From assembly GCA_963978905.1 (NCBI GenBank), contig OZ022260.1:2469725-2533724 (forward strand): a stretch of 64,000 nt of DNA, given 5' to 3'. Below, one piece after another: positions 12,104 to 23,900 of this stretch. Below the pieces are notes generated by a model. The model was not told where the DNA came from and made no database searches. It saw only the letters and a list, made by a program, of their open reading frames with translations. Source of the stretch: Trichostrongylus colubriformis (taxonomy: Eukaryota > Nematoda > Chromadorea > Rhabditida > Trichostrongylidae). The number at the start of each line of letters is the position of its first letter. The first letter of the stretch is position 1. A program made the position numbers and the translations under genes.

Positions 12104-12172
12104 TCCTAGGTATGCGCCGCACATTCAAATTCTATTCAGAACTGTATCGTAAAGCAACAGAGATCACAGCAT
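12104..12172 (-). promoter_or_regulatory. Block upstream of gene B conserved with gene A
   Basis: Counterpart of 61201-61264, about 55 nt upstream of the gene B start codon. Shared words include ATTCTATTC and GTATCGTAAA. It is the likely 5' UTR or promoter-proximal region. Confidence 0.4.
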
Positions 12173-13039
12173 GTTGAAGACACCATTATGGTTGATATTC
12201 ACAGGTGGAATTTGAAAGTAGATGTGATAAGAGTGCAGTAGTAGAGAAAAACGGATTGAAAGGGTCAAAAAAAATTAAAATTAAGTTTGCCAAGGATATT
12301 CCTCGTTACGGACCATCTTGCAGTTTCTTTACACACCCGCCGCCTTGTCATCACGACAGAACTTTGTGTGAGTAATTCATTCCAACTATTTTTTTGAATG
12401 AAATAGAGCATCTTTAGCTTTTCAAAACAGAACAATTTCAAAAAAACTTTTTTCTAACTTTCGGCATAGATAGTCGCGGCAAGTAGGAAAAAAGGAGTCA
12501 CAGCTGAGCACAAATTAAGGGGAAAACCACGTCGTGAAAACAGGAGCTAATGATAAAGTAAACCTGAATTTGCGCACATAAATGCGCACATAAAAACATA
12601 AATATAAATTCACCCTACGTCACGAAAGCTCACGATGAAGTCGACTCGCAGAAACTCCTTCGGCCATCAAAGAAACGAGGGTGCGATGAAGGCCCCGGGG
12701 TGCTCTTCTTAGCGCTGTTCACTATACACGACCGATACAAATTTTGCATTTCACTCACAAGGGACATGATTTCCCCTTTCTGATTTCTAATGGTGCCTCT
12801 GAGAGCATAAGGGGTGATGAAGGAAATCTTCCAGCAAAACTGCGCTTCTGTACTACATAGCCATTCAGGAGATGGGAAAGAGGCAACTCTTTCAGAAACA
12901 AAAACAGGGTGTTTTTGGAAATACTGATTGCAAGCCACAGTGATATCTGTGCTGAGGTTATCAGGACGGTGTCACTCTACTTCACATCTTTGAACGACAG
13001 GTCGACATAGTCAGCAGATAAAGAATGAAGGTTCAAGGC

Positions 13040-13190
13040 CAAAGAAGAGACGAGAAGGGAATAACATGTAACAGATAGGCATAGGGGTCTTGAATGTAAC
13101 CTTTCCTCATTGTGAGCAAGCGGGATATCGATACACCGCCAGCGTTCTGGACACTAACACTGATATGTAATATCAGTGACTGAAGAATGC
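13040..13190. other. Second upstream homology block shared with the gene A flank (61745-61885)
   Basis: The strings GAGAAGGGAATAA, AATGTAACCTTT, GAGCAAGC and the following stretch resemble 61745-61885, about 0.6-0.7 kb upstream of gene A. This shows that the duplication includes at least about 1 kb of 5' flank. In B the homology stops where a GC-rich inverted-repeat element begins at about 13192. Confidence 0.5.
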
Positions 13191-13191
13191 T

Positions 13192-13490
13192 TCAAGAACA
13201 CTTTTTGTGGGGTGTGTGGATTTATGACAGAAAGTCGCTTCGCGGCGTCGCACTCGCGGCGCCACCGATAGATTTGGCAAATTGATTGCCCTCGAAAGCC
13301 CGGCAGGTAGTGGCTGCGTCACCTCTGCACCTCCACCCATGCACTTCCACCGCACTTCCACCCCGTCACCCTGCCTCCTCCACCCATGCCACACTGCCTT
13401 GCGAAAGCTGCCATGCCCCGCCACTGACACTTCACACCCGCCGCGCCGCTCGCGCAGGCGGCCACGCGATTTTTTTTCGTAAGTAGACAC
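13192..13490. mobile_element. GC-rich inverted-repeat element, copy 1
   Basis: An element of about 250-300 bp with ends around GTGTGTGGATTTATGACAG and GTAAGTAGACACACCC; the inside has GTCGCACTCGCGGCGCCACC and CGCCGCGCCGCTCGC. Its high GC content keeps several frames open but no protein family is recognisable. It terminates the 5'-flank homology of gene B. Confidence 0.65.
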
Positions 13491-13985
13491 ACCCGTTTTT
13501 CTGAACAAAAGATTGAGCTTCCAAGGAGCAAGGAATTTTCGCAAATGCAATAATTTGTAATGATGAATCACGGGGTAACTGGACGGCTGTCCACGTTCAA
13601 CGACCCTACTGGAGTAATCTACGCGAAAGCCATGGGTGGGCAGTTGGCTGTTCTGACCTTCCCGACTACAAAACACCCCCTGAAAATCGGAACAGTGGCA
13701 CTAGGCCATCTATGGTCCGAAGACGGCAAGGAGGCAACTATCATGTTAGAGGAATTGTTCATGCCGTATTCTTCGTTCATCAACGCTATGTAATATGACC
13801 CCCATCGCTGCTCCACCATTATTAGGGTTGGGTTCGGGGTTGGAATCCGGTGTTCCGTGCAAATTTGACCTGAGCTTTTTTCCTTTGATGGAGAAAATTT
13901 TATCGTGGCTTTAGACACAGAGAGAAAGCACAGAACAGCGGTTAGAGACTAATCCGATTGAGTCTCTACATGGGTTCTATTTAGA

Positions 13986-14460
13986 GGCACAATTCACGAT
14001 AATTTTCGTGCACCGTCGCGCTCCTTAAAGACTGTGGGAGTGCTAAAGAACACAGGTGTGGACAAGAAACGGGGAAACTTTTCGAAAACCCTGAAAATAA
14101 AGTGTTTCTGATCTTTGGATTCGACGAGTTTGCAGATTAAAAGCGAGTAATATTTGAACAAGGTTAACGTGATAATATCCGATAAGGTTGTTTTTACAAT
14201 GGGAGTATTTCCTATGATTTCTTATCGCAGTCGATATCATGCCTCTCATACACGTAAGAGCTACCGCTTACCAGCTCGTTGAATCGAAGATGGGTGTGGG
14301 CCATCTTGAGACGGTGGTCGTCATCTTATTTACACGTTCCTTACGCCTGAAGCACCCACCCTCGCGCCGTGATGATGGCACACGCTTTGCCCTTGTGCGA
14401 GGGGCTATCTACTCGCTTATGGAACCAATGTGCTCATATTATCGTGAACTGTGCCTTTAA
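13986..14460. mobile_element. TIR element with AGGCACAATTCACGATAAT ends
   Basis: 13987 begins AGGCACAATTCACGATAAT and 14440-14459 ends ATTATCGTGAACTGTGCCT, an inverted pair about 470 nt apart. The right part matches 2915-3138; a further end-like fragment (AAAGGCACAGTACGCGATAA) is at about 31668. No coding capacity. Intergenic. Confidence 0.65.
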
Positions 14461-14689
14461 TTCTTCTGGATATTTAATTGACAGAGATACTTAGGGAAAC
14501 ACAGGTTATGACTCACCTGTTATTAAGGGAACCGCAGAAAGACGTCAAATAATTTTGAATCTCTACCCAAATATCAGTGTAAAGCCGGCATCTAAGGTAT
14601 AATAACTTTTGCCCGTTTGCTTTTGCTAGTTTGTCGAACGAAATATAATGAAAAGTGACTTGAAGCATTTTAGATGTATCAATGAAATC

Positions 14690-15035
14690 AGGAATGAGTT
14701 TCTCTGTTACCCATACATTTGCCTAATAATGGCGGCATGCAAAAAATCACGCGAAACCGGTTACGATACAACTCCTTAAGTAGGTGGCCGAGGGGGCGGG
14801 GCCTTAGGAATGCTCACGCCGTCGTCTGCCGCAATCGGGAGACCAAGGGTGGGGTTGTTCACGCAACCTTTTGTTCCCGCTACGCGCTTCCGACCGCGGC
14901 GGACGAGAGGAAGGCATTCACTGAGAGGCCCAGCCACCTCGGCCACCACTCTGAGGAGCTGTATCATAGCCGGATTCTCACTTTTTTGCGTGAAACTTTG
15001 CATGCATGTAGGTGCTGAGGGTTGAAGAAAAACCG
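14690..15035. mobile_element. Fold-back element, truncated copy
   Basis: Contains CTGTTACCCATACATTTGCC, GGCATGCAAAAAATCACGCG, and the reversed arm ending TTTGCATGC; the outer right end is missing. Intergenic between B and A. Confidence 0.65.
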
Positions 15036-17207
15036 TCATAATGATTAAGCTATAAAATCAGGGAATTTTACGCTGGCGCGTATTCGTCTGAAAAAATTGT
15101 GGCTTTGGCAGCTTGTCGGCAGCTGAACAAAATCACCGAAAATCTCCCGGATGTGGGTATACTGTATAAAATGACATATTATAACGCTCGCTGCAATATT
15201 TTTTTTTCGAAATTGGTAAGGTGGCGAGACCGCACGCTAATTACGGCCCCAGTAGCATTGTATGCACAGTTTACAAACTCTTCACTTCCAGTTTTATTTC
15301 AGTACATTTGTGAACAAACAAGGAAAACAACAAAATGATCAAAGAAATACACGTATTTTGAAAGTCAGCGATCCTTCGTTGGGGAACGCTTTGCCGAGAA
15401 GATCGAAGCTAGCCGAAGTAGTCTTCCTGAAAAACATTTTTTAGTACAGTATTGCAAAATAGCGACCGCCATGAGTTTTGGAGCAACCACAGCAATCTTT
15501 AGGACCGAGTTGTGGTCGAGCTAGCACTGATATGTGGATGAAGCAAAACGATCGGTTCTCCTCTGCTTCTGAATGAATATGGGAGGCAGAGTTGTGAATT
15601 ACGTCATTTATGTAATACTACTGACTTGATCGATGGCTTTTAATGCCACTCATCAGCATATCAAATGGCTGCGTAACGGTGGACTTGTACAGCAGCGGCA
15701 CTTTGAGTAAGAAAAGTCGTAGAAGTTCTGTGGGGATGAGAGCGGTCGTGCCGAACATCTTCAAATTTTAGAGGAACGTTATCGGTGCGATAAGATACAT
15801 AAGCAGAAATGCAGAGTGAAGAATGGAAGATTGGTGACCATGACGCCATGAGAAACTGTTCATATGAGAAAAGTTCAGATGTGGCTGGACAGGGTAACGA
15901 ACGGAGGCGCTACTTTTGTACAGATACTCGTTGCCACCTTTATTTCGCACTTACTTCTCAGCTCCCTAGCGACTCATAAACCTGGACGGGTGTATGACTA
16001 TTGTACAGACACTCCTTAGCACCTTTGCCTCGCACCTCCCTAGCACCGCCCCCACAATTTGGATGACCTTGGTTACTTGACTGCTGTGTTTGTTGACCTG
16101 AGTTCCAGACCCGTGACGAACAGACACGTAAAAATCCTCTTTACTCTCCCTCTTTTCTTTCTTACGCCGCTATGAGTGGCGTGGCCACCGTGTCCGTTCC
16201 GGCGTACTTGATGTAATTGGACCGGATTGACGTGAATACGGTCGCCGAGCAACGCATAGCAGCACTGCTTGCATCAATCACGGAGTTCTGTATTACGAGT
16301 TGGCAGCGAATTCGCGGCGTCGCTTAGTGTGAATGTAGCCCAAATCGTCGGCCAAATGGCCTTTTTCGAATGGGGTACCGTTGCTCATGAGCCGTGTGGG
16401 TGACCGCTGTGAAAATGGCATCCGACTTTCGTATAGCACGTGTGTGCCATTAGAGGACTCTCAAACGTCACAAACCTTACACTAATGCCATGACGGACGA
16501 GGGACGTGCCAAACGTATAGAACGTTGTACATAATTAACATAGCCAATGGACCGTAGATGATACTTATGTGCTAACGTATGCAAAACTCACATCATCATC
16601 GTCTCCGAAGACTTCAGTAGATTCACGCGCAGTTGTTTCACTCCAATGCAACGAATAACTACTGGACGGGTCTTCTGCCAGCGTCGAAGTGCCGTTCGTT
16701 GATGCTGTAAAGACTCTTGGACGAGCCAGTTGAGCGGAGATGGACGGACCTGGTGATTCGTAGGTGGCAGCAACATGGCTCCCAAGACTTCGACTGGACA
16801 GCGGAAGAATGTTCTGGAATAAGATGGATTGCGTACGCCTCTATAGCATGTCGTCTTAACTACGGAGAATTACTGAGAGCATTGTTCCTCGTCTGGCTTC
16901 TTCTTCTAGCAAATCCAGCTCGGCCTTGGAGGTGATAATTGGTGGTGGAAGGTGGTAATTTCGGAACATCGATCTGAATTCTCCGGAATTGCACGGGTCC
17001 CGGAATCAAGCACTGCCGTTGTACAAAAGGAAAGTATTGATCGAATGGTCTCTGATACATTCGCAAGAACACTAAATCTACCTGCTCCCGTTTTCAATTT
17101 GTACTGCTTGTGGGGACGCGGAAGTGATAGTGCTAGATGTCTGAAAAGGACGAACCGCATCCTGAAACTGTTTTCATTGACTGGAAAATGATGGGCATCA
17201 AGCCCTG

Positions 17208-17445
17208 GGGCTACTTACGCCAGAAAATCGCGTGGTCGTCCGCGGCGAGCGGCGCGGCGGGTGCGAGTGCCAGTGGCGTGGCATGGCAACCTTCAAGCGA
17301 GGCAGTGTGGAATAGATGGAAGCGCAGAGGTGATACTGCCACGCTCTGCCGGGCTCCCAAGGGCAATCGATTCGCAAGTCGTACTGGTGGCGCTGCGAGT
17401 GCGACGCCGCGAAGCGATTCCCTGGCGTAAGTAGCCCCACCCCCG
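17208..17445. mobile_element. GC-rich inverted-repeat element, copy 2
   Basis: Shares CTTACGCCAGAAAATCGCGT, GCATGGCAACCTTCAAGCGA and GTGCGACGCCGCGAAGCG with the other copies. It lies just downstream of the gene A stop codon, in intergenic DNA. Confidence 0.7.
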
Positions 17446-17667
17446 CATGTGTTGTGAAAAACTGACCTGTCGGCGAGGCGGATAATTCCGGTACTCGTGG
17501 TCACTTATACTTCGACGCGGTAAGGGAGGTCGCGTGGCGCTCCGATAAAAGTCGGTCGATTCGAACAATTTCAAATCCAGTTTTCTACAGCATATCGTCG
17601 TGTATATGCTGGAATAGAATTACCTTAATTAACCATTGCTGTAGACAACGAAATCGATAATACTTTC

Positions 17668-17988
17668 TTACGAATGTCGACAAATCCATGCGGTAATCGC
17701 CAGTGTGACAAGAATCAAAATGAGAACCAGCGTTATCACTACCCACAAAATCCATCGATTATTGTTGGTTGGTTTCACCTGAACAAATTGCCATTGGCAG
17801 GAGGGCATCCACCCATTTCCGAGGATGGAGCTCACCACAACTGTCGAACACGAGTGGATTCCATTTTCCAGACGCTCACAATTAGTTCTATTGGGACAGC
17901 TGTTCGGTAAGAGAGGACTGCACTCATCAACCATTAAACAACCTGAGTTTGGTCCGCAAGGTTTGCACGTGGTCTGGTTGCGCTCGTC
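17668..17988 (-). CDS. Gene A exons 55-56: last cysteine module, transmembrane helix and stop
   Basis: Exon 55 (17988-17836) completes the last GCC2 unit (TTCKPCGPNSGC) and adds an EGF-like remnant (DECSPLLPNSCPNRTNC). A 57-nt intron separates exon 56 (17778-17668), which encodes a strongly hydrophobic helix starting RWILWVVITLVLILIL, then ICRHS and a TAA stop. The protein is therefore a type I membrane protein with essentially no cytoplasmic tail. No canonical AATAAA is visible just after the stop. Confidence 0.88.
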   Translation of the reverse strand, partial: DERNQTTCKPCGPNSGCLMVDECSPLLPNSCPNRTNCERLENGIHSCSTVVVSSILGNGWMPSCQWQFVQVKPTNNNRWILWVVITLVLILILVTLAITAWICRHS

Positions 17989-20900
17989 CTAGAAATGGTC
18001 AGGATTTGCCACACATATCTCATTTCGAATCGGACATAGGCTGGAAGAATAATTGTCGGATGGAACATGCAATAAAGAAGGATTCTCGACTAAGCAGGCA
18101 TATTTGCCACTTTTGTTCTGCTTTTTTTCTTCTGGGATTTTCCATCCCAAAGGATGGCACTACAGAGAGTCGTATGAGGATGGATGCCTTTTGGTAATCT
18201 ATTTTCTCGTTGAAAAGGCATGAAAACCACAATAGAGTGTAGTAGTAAGGTAGTATGCAGAAGATAGCTCCAGCAAAAAAAAATTGAAAAAAATGAAAAA
18301 AAATGAAAAATTAAGAGAAATAACGATTCGATGAGCAATGGATAGAAATTAACAGAGGACAGCGCAGACAAAAATTGTTTTGGAGATGGTGAAAGACAAC
18401 ATTGAAGGAAACAAGAGACGGAAGAGAAAACAAGAAGAGAGAGATGAAATGTTGAAAGTTCACCCCGTCCAGGATCTGCTTGTAAAACAATCCTTGGACT
18501 CAATCGGAAGCGTCAATTGAAGTCATCTTAGACAGCAAAAGTTTAAACACGGAAAAAAAATGTTTTTTTATGGTATCCGTATACTTAAGTTGTGTTTGTC
18601 TATTGTGAGCCGCGTGCAAAATTTCACGAGAAAATGTGAATTGGTGTAAGATATAACACTACGAATTCTCGGCCGTGTGGGCGGGTCTGTGCCTACCCTG
18701 TCGTCGGCCGCGGTCGGAGACGCATTGCAAGAACAGAAACTCGAGCAAACAGTCCCACTGTCCGTTTCCAGCTGCGGCTGACGACGGGATGAGGCCTCTA
18801 CTCGGAGGCCCTACCCACCTGGCCGCGTGTAACTTTGCATGCTGTTATAATTAGGCAAATACAACATAAATATATGAGTAAAAAAATAAACTCCCTCTTC
18901 CGTGGACGATTCCTTTAAGAATTTACGCTCCTGAAAGGTCAAGACAAGAGAGAGCATTGAAAAAAGAGCGGATCTCAAGCAACAAGATAGCAGAGGAATT
19001 CGACGGTACTCTGGAGCTCAAGGAAAGGTGAATCCGGTTGTACCCAACTTTCCCGAGAACTGTAGATAACTTTTACACTAAAGGAGACCAAGAGCTGAAT
19101 GAGCAGAGGATCATCAAGCAAGGTCGGTAATCGGCATTCGATGAGAGCATTGTACGATGTGGTGGACAAGTGATGGTTCGCAAGCTAAAAATTAAAAAAA
19201 AAGAACGAGAATACATCAGTTGCGATTGCTCGTTTTCCTACAGGCGCTGACGTCGAATGGTCTGAATTATCAAATTTTTGTGGCTCGAGTACCAGGCTGT
19301 TTCGAGTTGATGCATCATAATACTCCTATCTAAGAGGTCAAGCCGCCCTATGGACTGAATTCGAGCGAATTTGGTGGTCCATTCACTTTGGCGCCGACAC
19401 TTATATGGCGTCGGCGCTAGGCATTTCTGCATCAAGTAAATCATAGTAATGTTACGCGGGTCAGATACCTACGTCCATAAATTCTAGCCAAATCGGGATG
19501 TTCCTCCATAATCTTCTCTTTGGCTGGACAAAGTGGGAGCTGTTGTGGTTGCTTAGGTAGGTAATGCCGAAGTTTCTAGGTTGGCGGTCACTCATTCGCA
19601 AGATTCGCAACAGCTTCACTAACATCCATCTGGTTCAAGCTAATATGACTACCGGGAAGTGTGCAGATATGACAACGAATCGCTTCGCGGCGTTTCATTC
19701 GCGGCGCCACCAGTACGACTTCAAATCGTTTGCTCTTCGGAGCCCGGCAGAGCTTGGCTGCGCCACATCTGCGCTTTCATCCATGCCACACTGCCTTGCT
19801 TGAAGGCTGTCATGCCCTGCCACTAGCACTCGCACCCGCCGCGCCGCTCGCCGAGGGCGGCCACGCGATTCGCTGTCATATCTGCACACACCCGTCTAGC
19901 GGTCATAGGCAACCATTACTCCAGTGCTTGAAGTCGTAGCTAGTCTATGAGGCATCCTAGAAAGCTTGTTAAAGACACCGGGAGGGGTGACTTTGGCAAA
20001 TTGGGGAATTATGAAAGTATAAGTGCTCAGCAATATTAGAGTGGAGAAAGAACGGCATAAAACTGATAAAAAAAATCGAGGATCAGGAACCCGAAAATCC
20101 CCTCTACCTGCCTCCCTCTGCGTCACTAGCCGAGGTCTACTGGAAACAGGGCAAAGGCTGATTAAGCCGGCCGAGACCGTTTTCCCGCCCTTCCCCGACG
20201 ACTCGCCCGGTTGCGGGGCCACAGGACGACATGCCGTGCTGGGGGGTCAGCATAAAATCCCAAGCCGCATTTTTTCAATGCGATCTTCACCACATATGCC
20301 CTCTTCTGAAGTAGAAGTTTTGTTTCCAGAGAACATATACTCCTAGGTCTGAGTTTTCCGTTACCCCTACTGGTGCCTTTAAGTCGCATCAAATGCACGA
20401 TGCGCCATGTTTCCTCTTCCTGGTCCCCTAGCGCTTTGAGGGTACACGTTTCGCGCCGCCTTTTTTGTAGTATGATTCCGTGACAGATTCCGGAACAGTT
20501 TGTCTATCACTGAACTTCAGAATCTTATAGTCAGCCAAGGAAAAAGAGGTTTGAAACTGCGAGATACACCACACCATGCGTCTTTCCACTAGCCGCAAAC
20601 TGGTCAAATAAAGTTCATAGAGCTTTATCAATCCACACGTCCCCACTGCGATGAATTTAATTCAAAAATGTTCATATTACCTGATACGTCCCCATTTTGC
20701 ATCTGATACATAGGTCATCGAATCTTGTACGGGTAGCATGAATCGCTTCGGATCTGCTGATGTTTACATGCGTTCCTGGTGGACAGTCGACAACTTCGCA
20801 ATCACTTGAATTGAACTACTGTCAGTAAACAAAATAATTTACTACATATCAAAAAATTGTAATTTTCTGTGTTTTCCATGGGAAGGGTTGTCTGATAGGT

Positions 20901-23900
20901 ATGTGCACATGGTCAAGAGAATGTGAAGGACGTGTTCCATTTATGTGTGCTGACAATCAGTTCCGATTAGCATTGACTTTTATGAGGTCAATGGTCACTC
21001 GTTTCACATTATTGGAAGCATCTATGATCATATAGTTATTCGGAATGCATGGTTTAATATATGAAGTTTTTTCACGCTCAATCAATCGCTTTGCGATCAC
21101 ACGCAGGATTTGCTGTGCTTGCGATAGGAAGCTTCGAGTATAAAAAGACCTCACCGAATGTCTTTCGACCCAGTGGTCACGGTAGTTAGGCCTAGTGGGC
21201 ATTCCACGCAGAAGGTCGTGTTAACCTCAATTTTTTCATTAATTAGAAAACATCCAATCAATTGAAGCAGCTATAAAATTCCAAGGGTGTAGCTCACCCG
21301 ATAGGTGCCTATAGCACATGGAGCACAGTTTGCTGACCCAGCCACCAATTCTTCACCGGCACTGCATTTGAAGGAACAATCTGCAGCGTTCCTTGATCCC
21401 TGCAAAATCACTCCATATAATGTATCTCAAAAAAAACATAAACACTACTCAGAAGACTGGGCTCTATGGCTTCTTCCTGTTAAAAGGAGCTGGTCCTCGC
21501 GCACAGGTTTAGTCACAATGATTTAAGACTTTATTTTTCACATTCTACTAGTACTTGTGTTTACCTAATGTCGCTCCTTAGCATCTATTCACTGGATTTA
21601 TTTGACTTTGTGGGGTGCTTCGATTCACTACAATCCGGAGTTGCTTGTCGAAGCTTTCTGTAGCGCTGTGTGTCTATTGTAGCAACAGGTTGCTCAATGT
21701 AAGAATGACCTCGACTGTACTCAGTCGATAGTCATTCGTCTCTAAAGGAATCGGAGGAGGTCCGAAAAATAGGAAGATGCAAAGAAATAGTTATCTGTGA
21801 TGAGCATTCAAAGTTAGAAGCGATAATTGGTGGAAAAAGCTGGATTCAGAAGCGCGGCGCTGTGGTGTGTATTCGCATCACATTCGCATCAACACACTAA
21901 CTTTCCGAGTTCTACGCTGTAGAGATGTCATTTGTTGTCTCGTAGTGTGTATTTCGTTCATTGATGACGATGTGAAATAAGTGAAACATTAGACAGCAAC
22001 AAACAAGTAAAATAATTAATTGAAGAATGAGCGAAAGCGTAAGAAAAAATGTGATTACAATTAAAATCTAATGAATTCACTTTCGACGTCTTGACAAGGT
22101 GTCGTGAGTGCATTGCGGCAACTACAGACCACCGTACTACCATACCGTAAACCAAAATTGCCTCCCTCCCGATGTCGTTGGAGGAATCGTCCACAGGAAA
22201 ATTAGTTTCTTTGTTACCCATATATTTATGTGGTTGTTTCCCTTTAAAGGCCGCGTGCAAAGTTTCACGCGAAAAAATGAGAATTTGGCTGGTATGCAGC
22301 TCACCGAATTTTCGGTCGGCTGGGCGGAGCCCCCAGAGTAAAAGCCGCGTCTCCTCGTCCACCGTGGTTGGAAACGGAGAGTGGGACTGATAACGTAAAT
22401 TCCTGTTCCTACAATGCGTCTCCGACGATGGGGTGGGCACTTGCTCGGAGGCCCCCCCTACCCGGCCCAGATTTCGTGGTGCTCTATCTTCGCCGGATTC
22501 ACATTTTTTCGCGTGAAATTTTGCATGCAGCCCAGGCAAACAGATAATTCCATTTCCCGTGGACGATTCCTTTAAAGACAGTGTTAGGGATAATGTGGGT
22601 GATAAGAAATCCCAAAAGGAGTCATTTAGAGAAAACTACGGGTCTGAAAGGCCTATGCATGGCGAAATCCCCCGCGGAAGGCGCCCCCTGAGCTGTGGCG
22701 GAGGCGGCCTCGTCAGGGCAAGCCGCCTTGGTTTAGGGCAGCCCGCCTCCAGGCGACGTGATTAGTGGTTGGTCGCGGTGAGATTGGTCAAGGAGATCGG
22801 CAGGACTGAAAGTATCACTTTTAGCTTGAAGCTCACCACATGAAAATAGATGCTGTCGCATTTCCGAAAATCCCTTTATGTTTACGTCTTTGTAATGCCA
22901 ATGGAAAACCTATGCAGACTACCCGCCTCTCGTCAGTCGTCCGCGCCTAGAAAGGTCGTCCGCGCCTAGAACCAACGGTGGGAAGAGGTCCTATTTCTCG
23001 GGTATTTGGCCATTTCCATCCGTTTTTTCTCCACTGTCCTGATACTAGACATCTCGGCTTCCATATTCACTTTTTCTTCTAATTTTCGTCCGAATTTCCC
23101 CTAAAGCTGCCTTTAAGGATCGATAATAGTTGAATTCCCTATGCTGGTTGTGTTTTGACCACAAATGGTAATAGTATAATCATGCTGACCCTTTTCCAGT
23201 TGAAGTACACTGACTAGCAGAAACTCACAATGATATTAGTGGTGCTGCCAGCAGGACATGGCATGCAGCCCGCTCCTCCAGGTTTTTCTTGGTACATTCC
23301 AAGTGGACACAGCTGACAGCTACTTTTCAAGTCGTCATAGTAATGTCCAGCATCGCATGATACTGAAGCAAATATCTCATAATACCTGACCAATGGCTGA
23401 TCAGATTACCTGGAAGTACCATGACAAGCACTCGAGTCTTTTTGTCCAACACGTCCGGAAGTGGTCTTGTTTTGTGGGCATGGTTTGCACTTTTCCAATG
23501 AATCATTTCTTGCCCTGTAGGTATCTTCCGGACAATTTATACAGGTATTACTGCTATAGTATTGACCCGGTGGACAGTTGGCTATAAAATGGTTATTAGC
23601 AAGCAAGAAGTATTTGAAAAGGATCTGACAATTCTTACCGCAACTGACGTTTCCATGAGTTACAATTTGTACTGGGAATTCCTTGTCGCACATAACACTT
23701 TCGCTAATCGATAGAGTCGCATTTGGGAATTGATTGTGTAGAGTGTTATTGATAGTGTCTTTCAACAATGTTCGTGTGCTACTGAAAAGATTGTGACTGT
23801 TCTTGATGTCGCGTGATGTAGTTTGTTGTCGCCTGCAGTCGCGTAGTACAATTCCACTGCTGCTTCATATTCTTTTTTGCAAGCTTCGCTCATGCACTAA

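Larger units (their letters stand above)
12052..17667. other. Intergenic spacer between gene A stop and gene B start
   Basis: It holds the upstream homology blocks of gene B (12104-12172 and about 13040-13190), GC-rich element copies at 13192-13490 and 17208-17445, the TIR element 13986-14460 and the fold-back fragment 14690-15035. In 15040-17200 I see no convincing gene; short open stretches have no recognisable family. Confidence 0.6.
18000..20680. other. Large last intron region of gene A (exons 54-55)
   Basis: Carries a fold-back copy (18556-18922), a GC-rich copy (19650-19905) and an A-rich stretch at 18270-18320. The phases of exons 54 and 55 match directly (0-0), so no missing exon is needed. 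Nothing else recognised. Confidence 0.5.

Noticed and set aside
13173..13676. 167-codon minus-strand open stretch
   Set aside because: Its central part is the GC-rich inverted-repeat element 13192-13490 that recurs about ten times; openness is a composition effect.
16588..16935. Short open stretches with RRWTDLV and DFDWTAEE, reminiscent of LINE C-terminal motifs
   Set aside because: Too short and diverged; no adjacent reverse-transcriptase motif on either strand.
22108..22539. Long open stretches on both strands in the fold-back copy
   Set aside because: The two arms are inverted repeats, so open frames appear on both strands; no protein family is recognisable.
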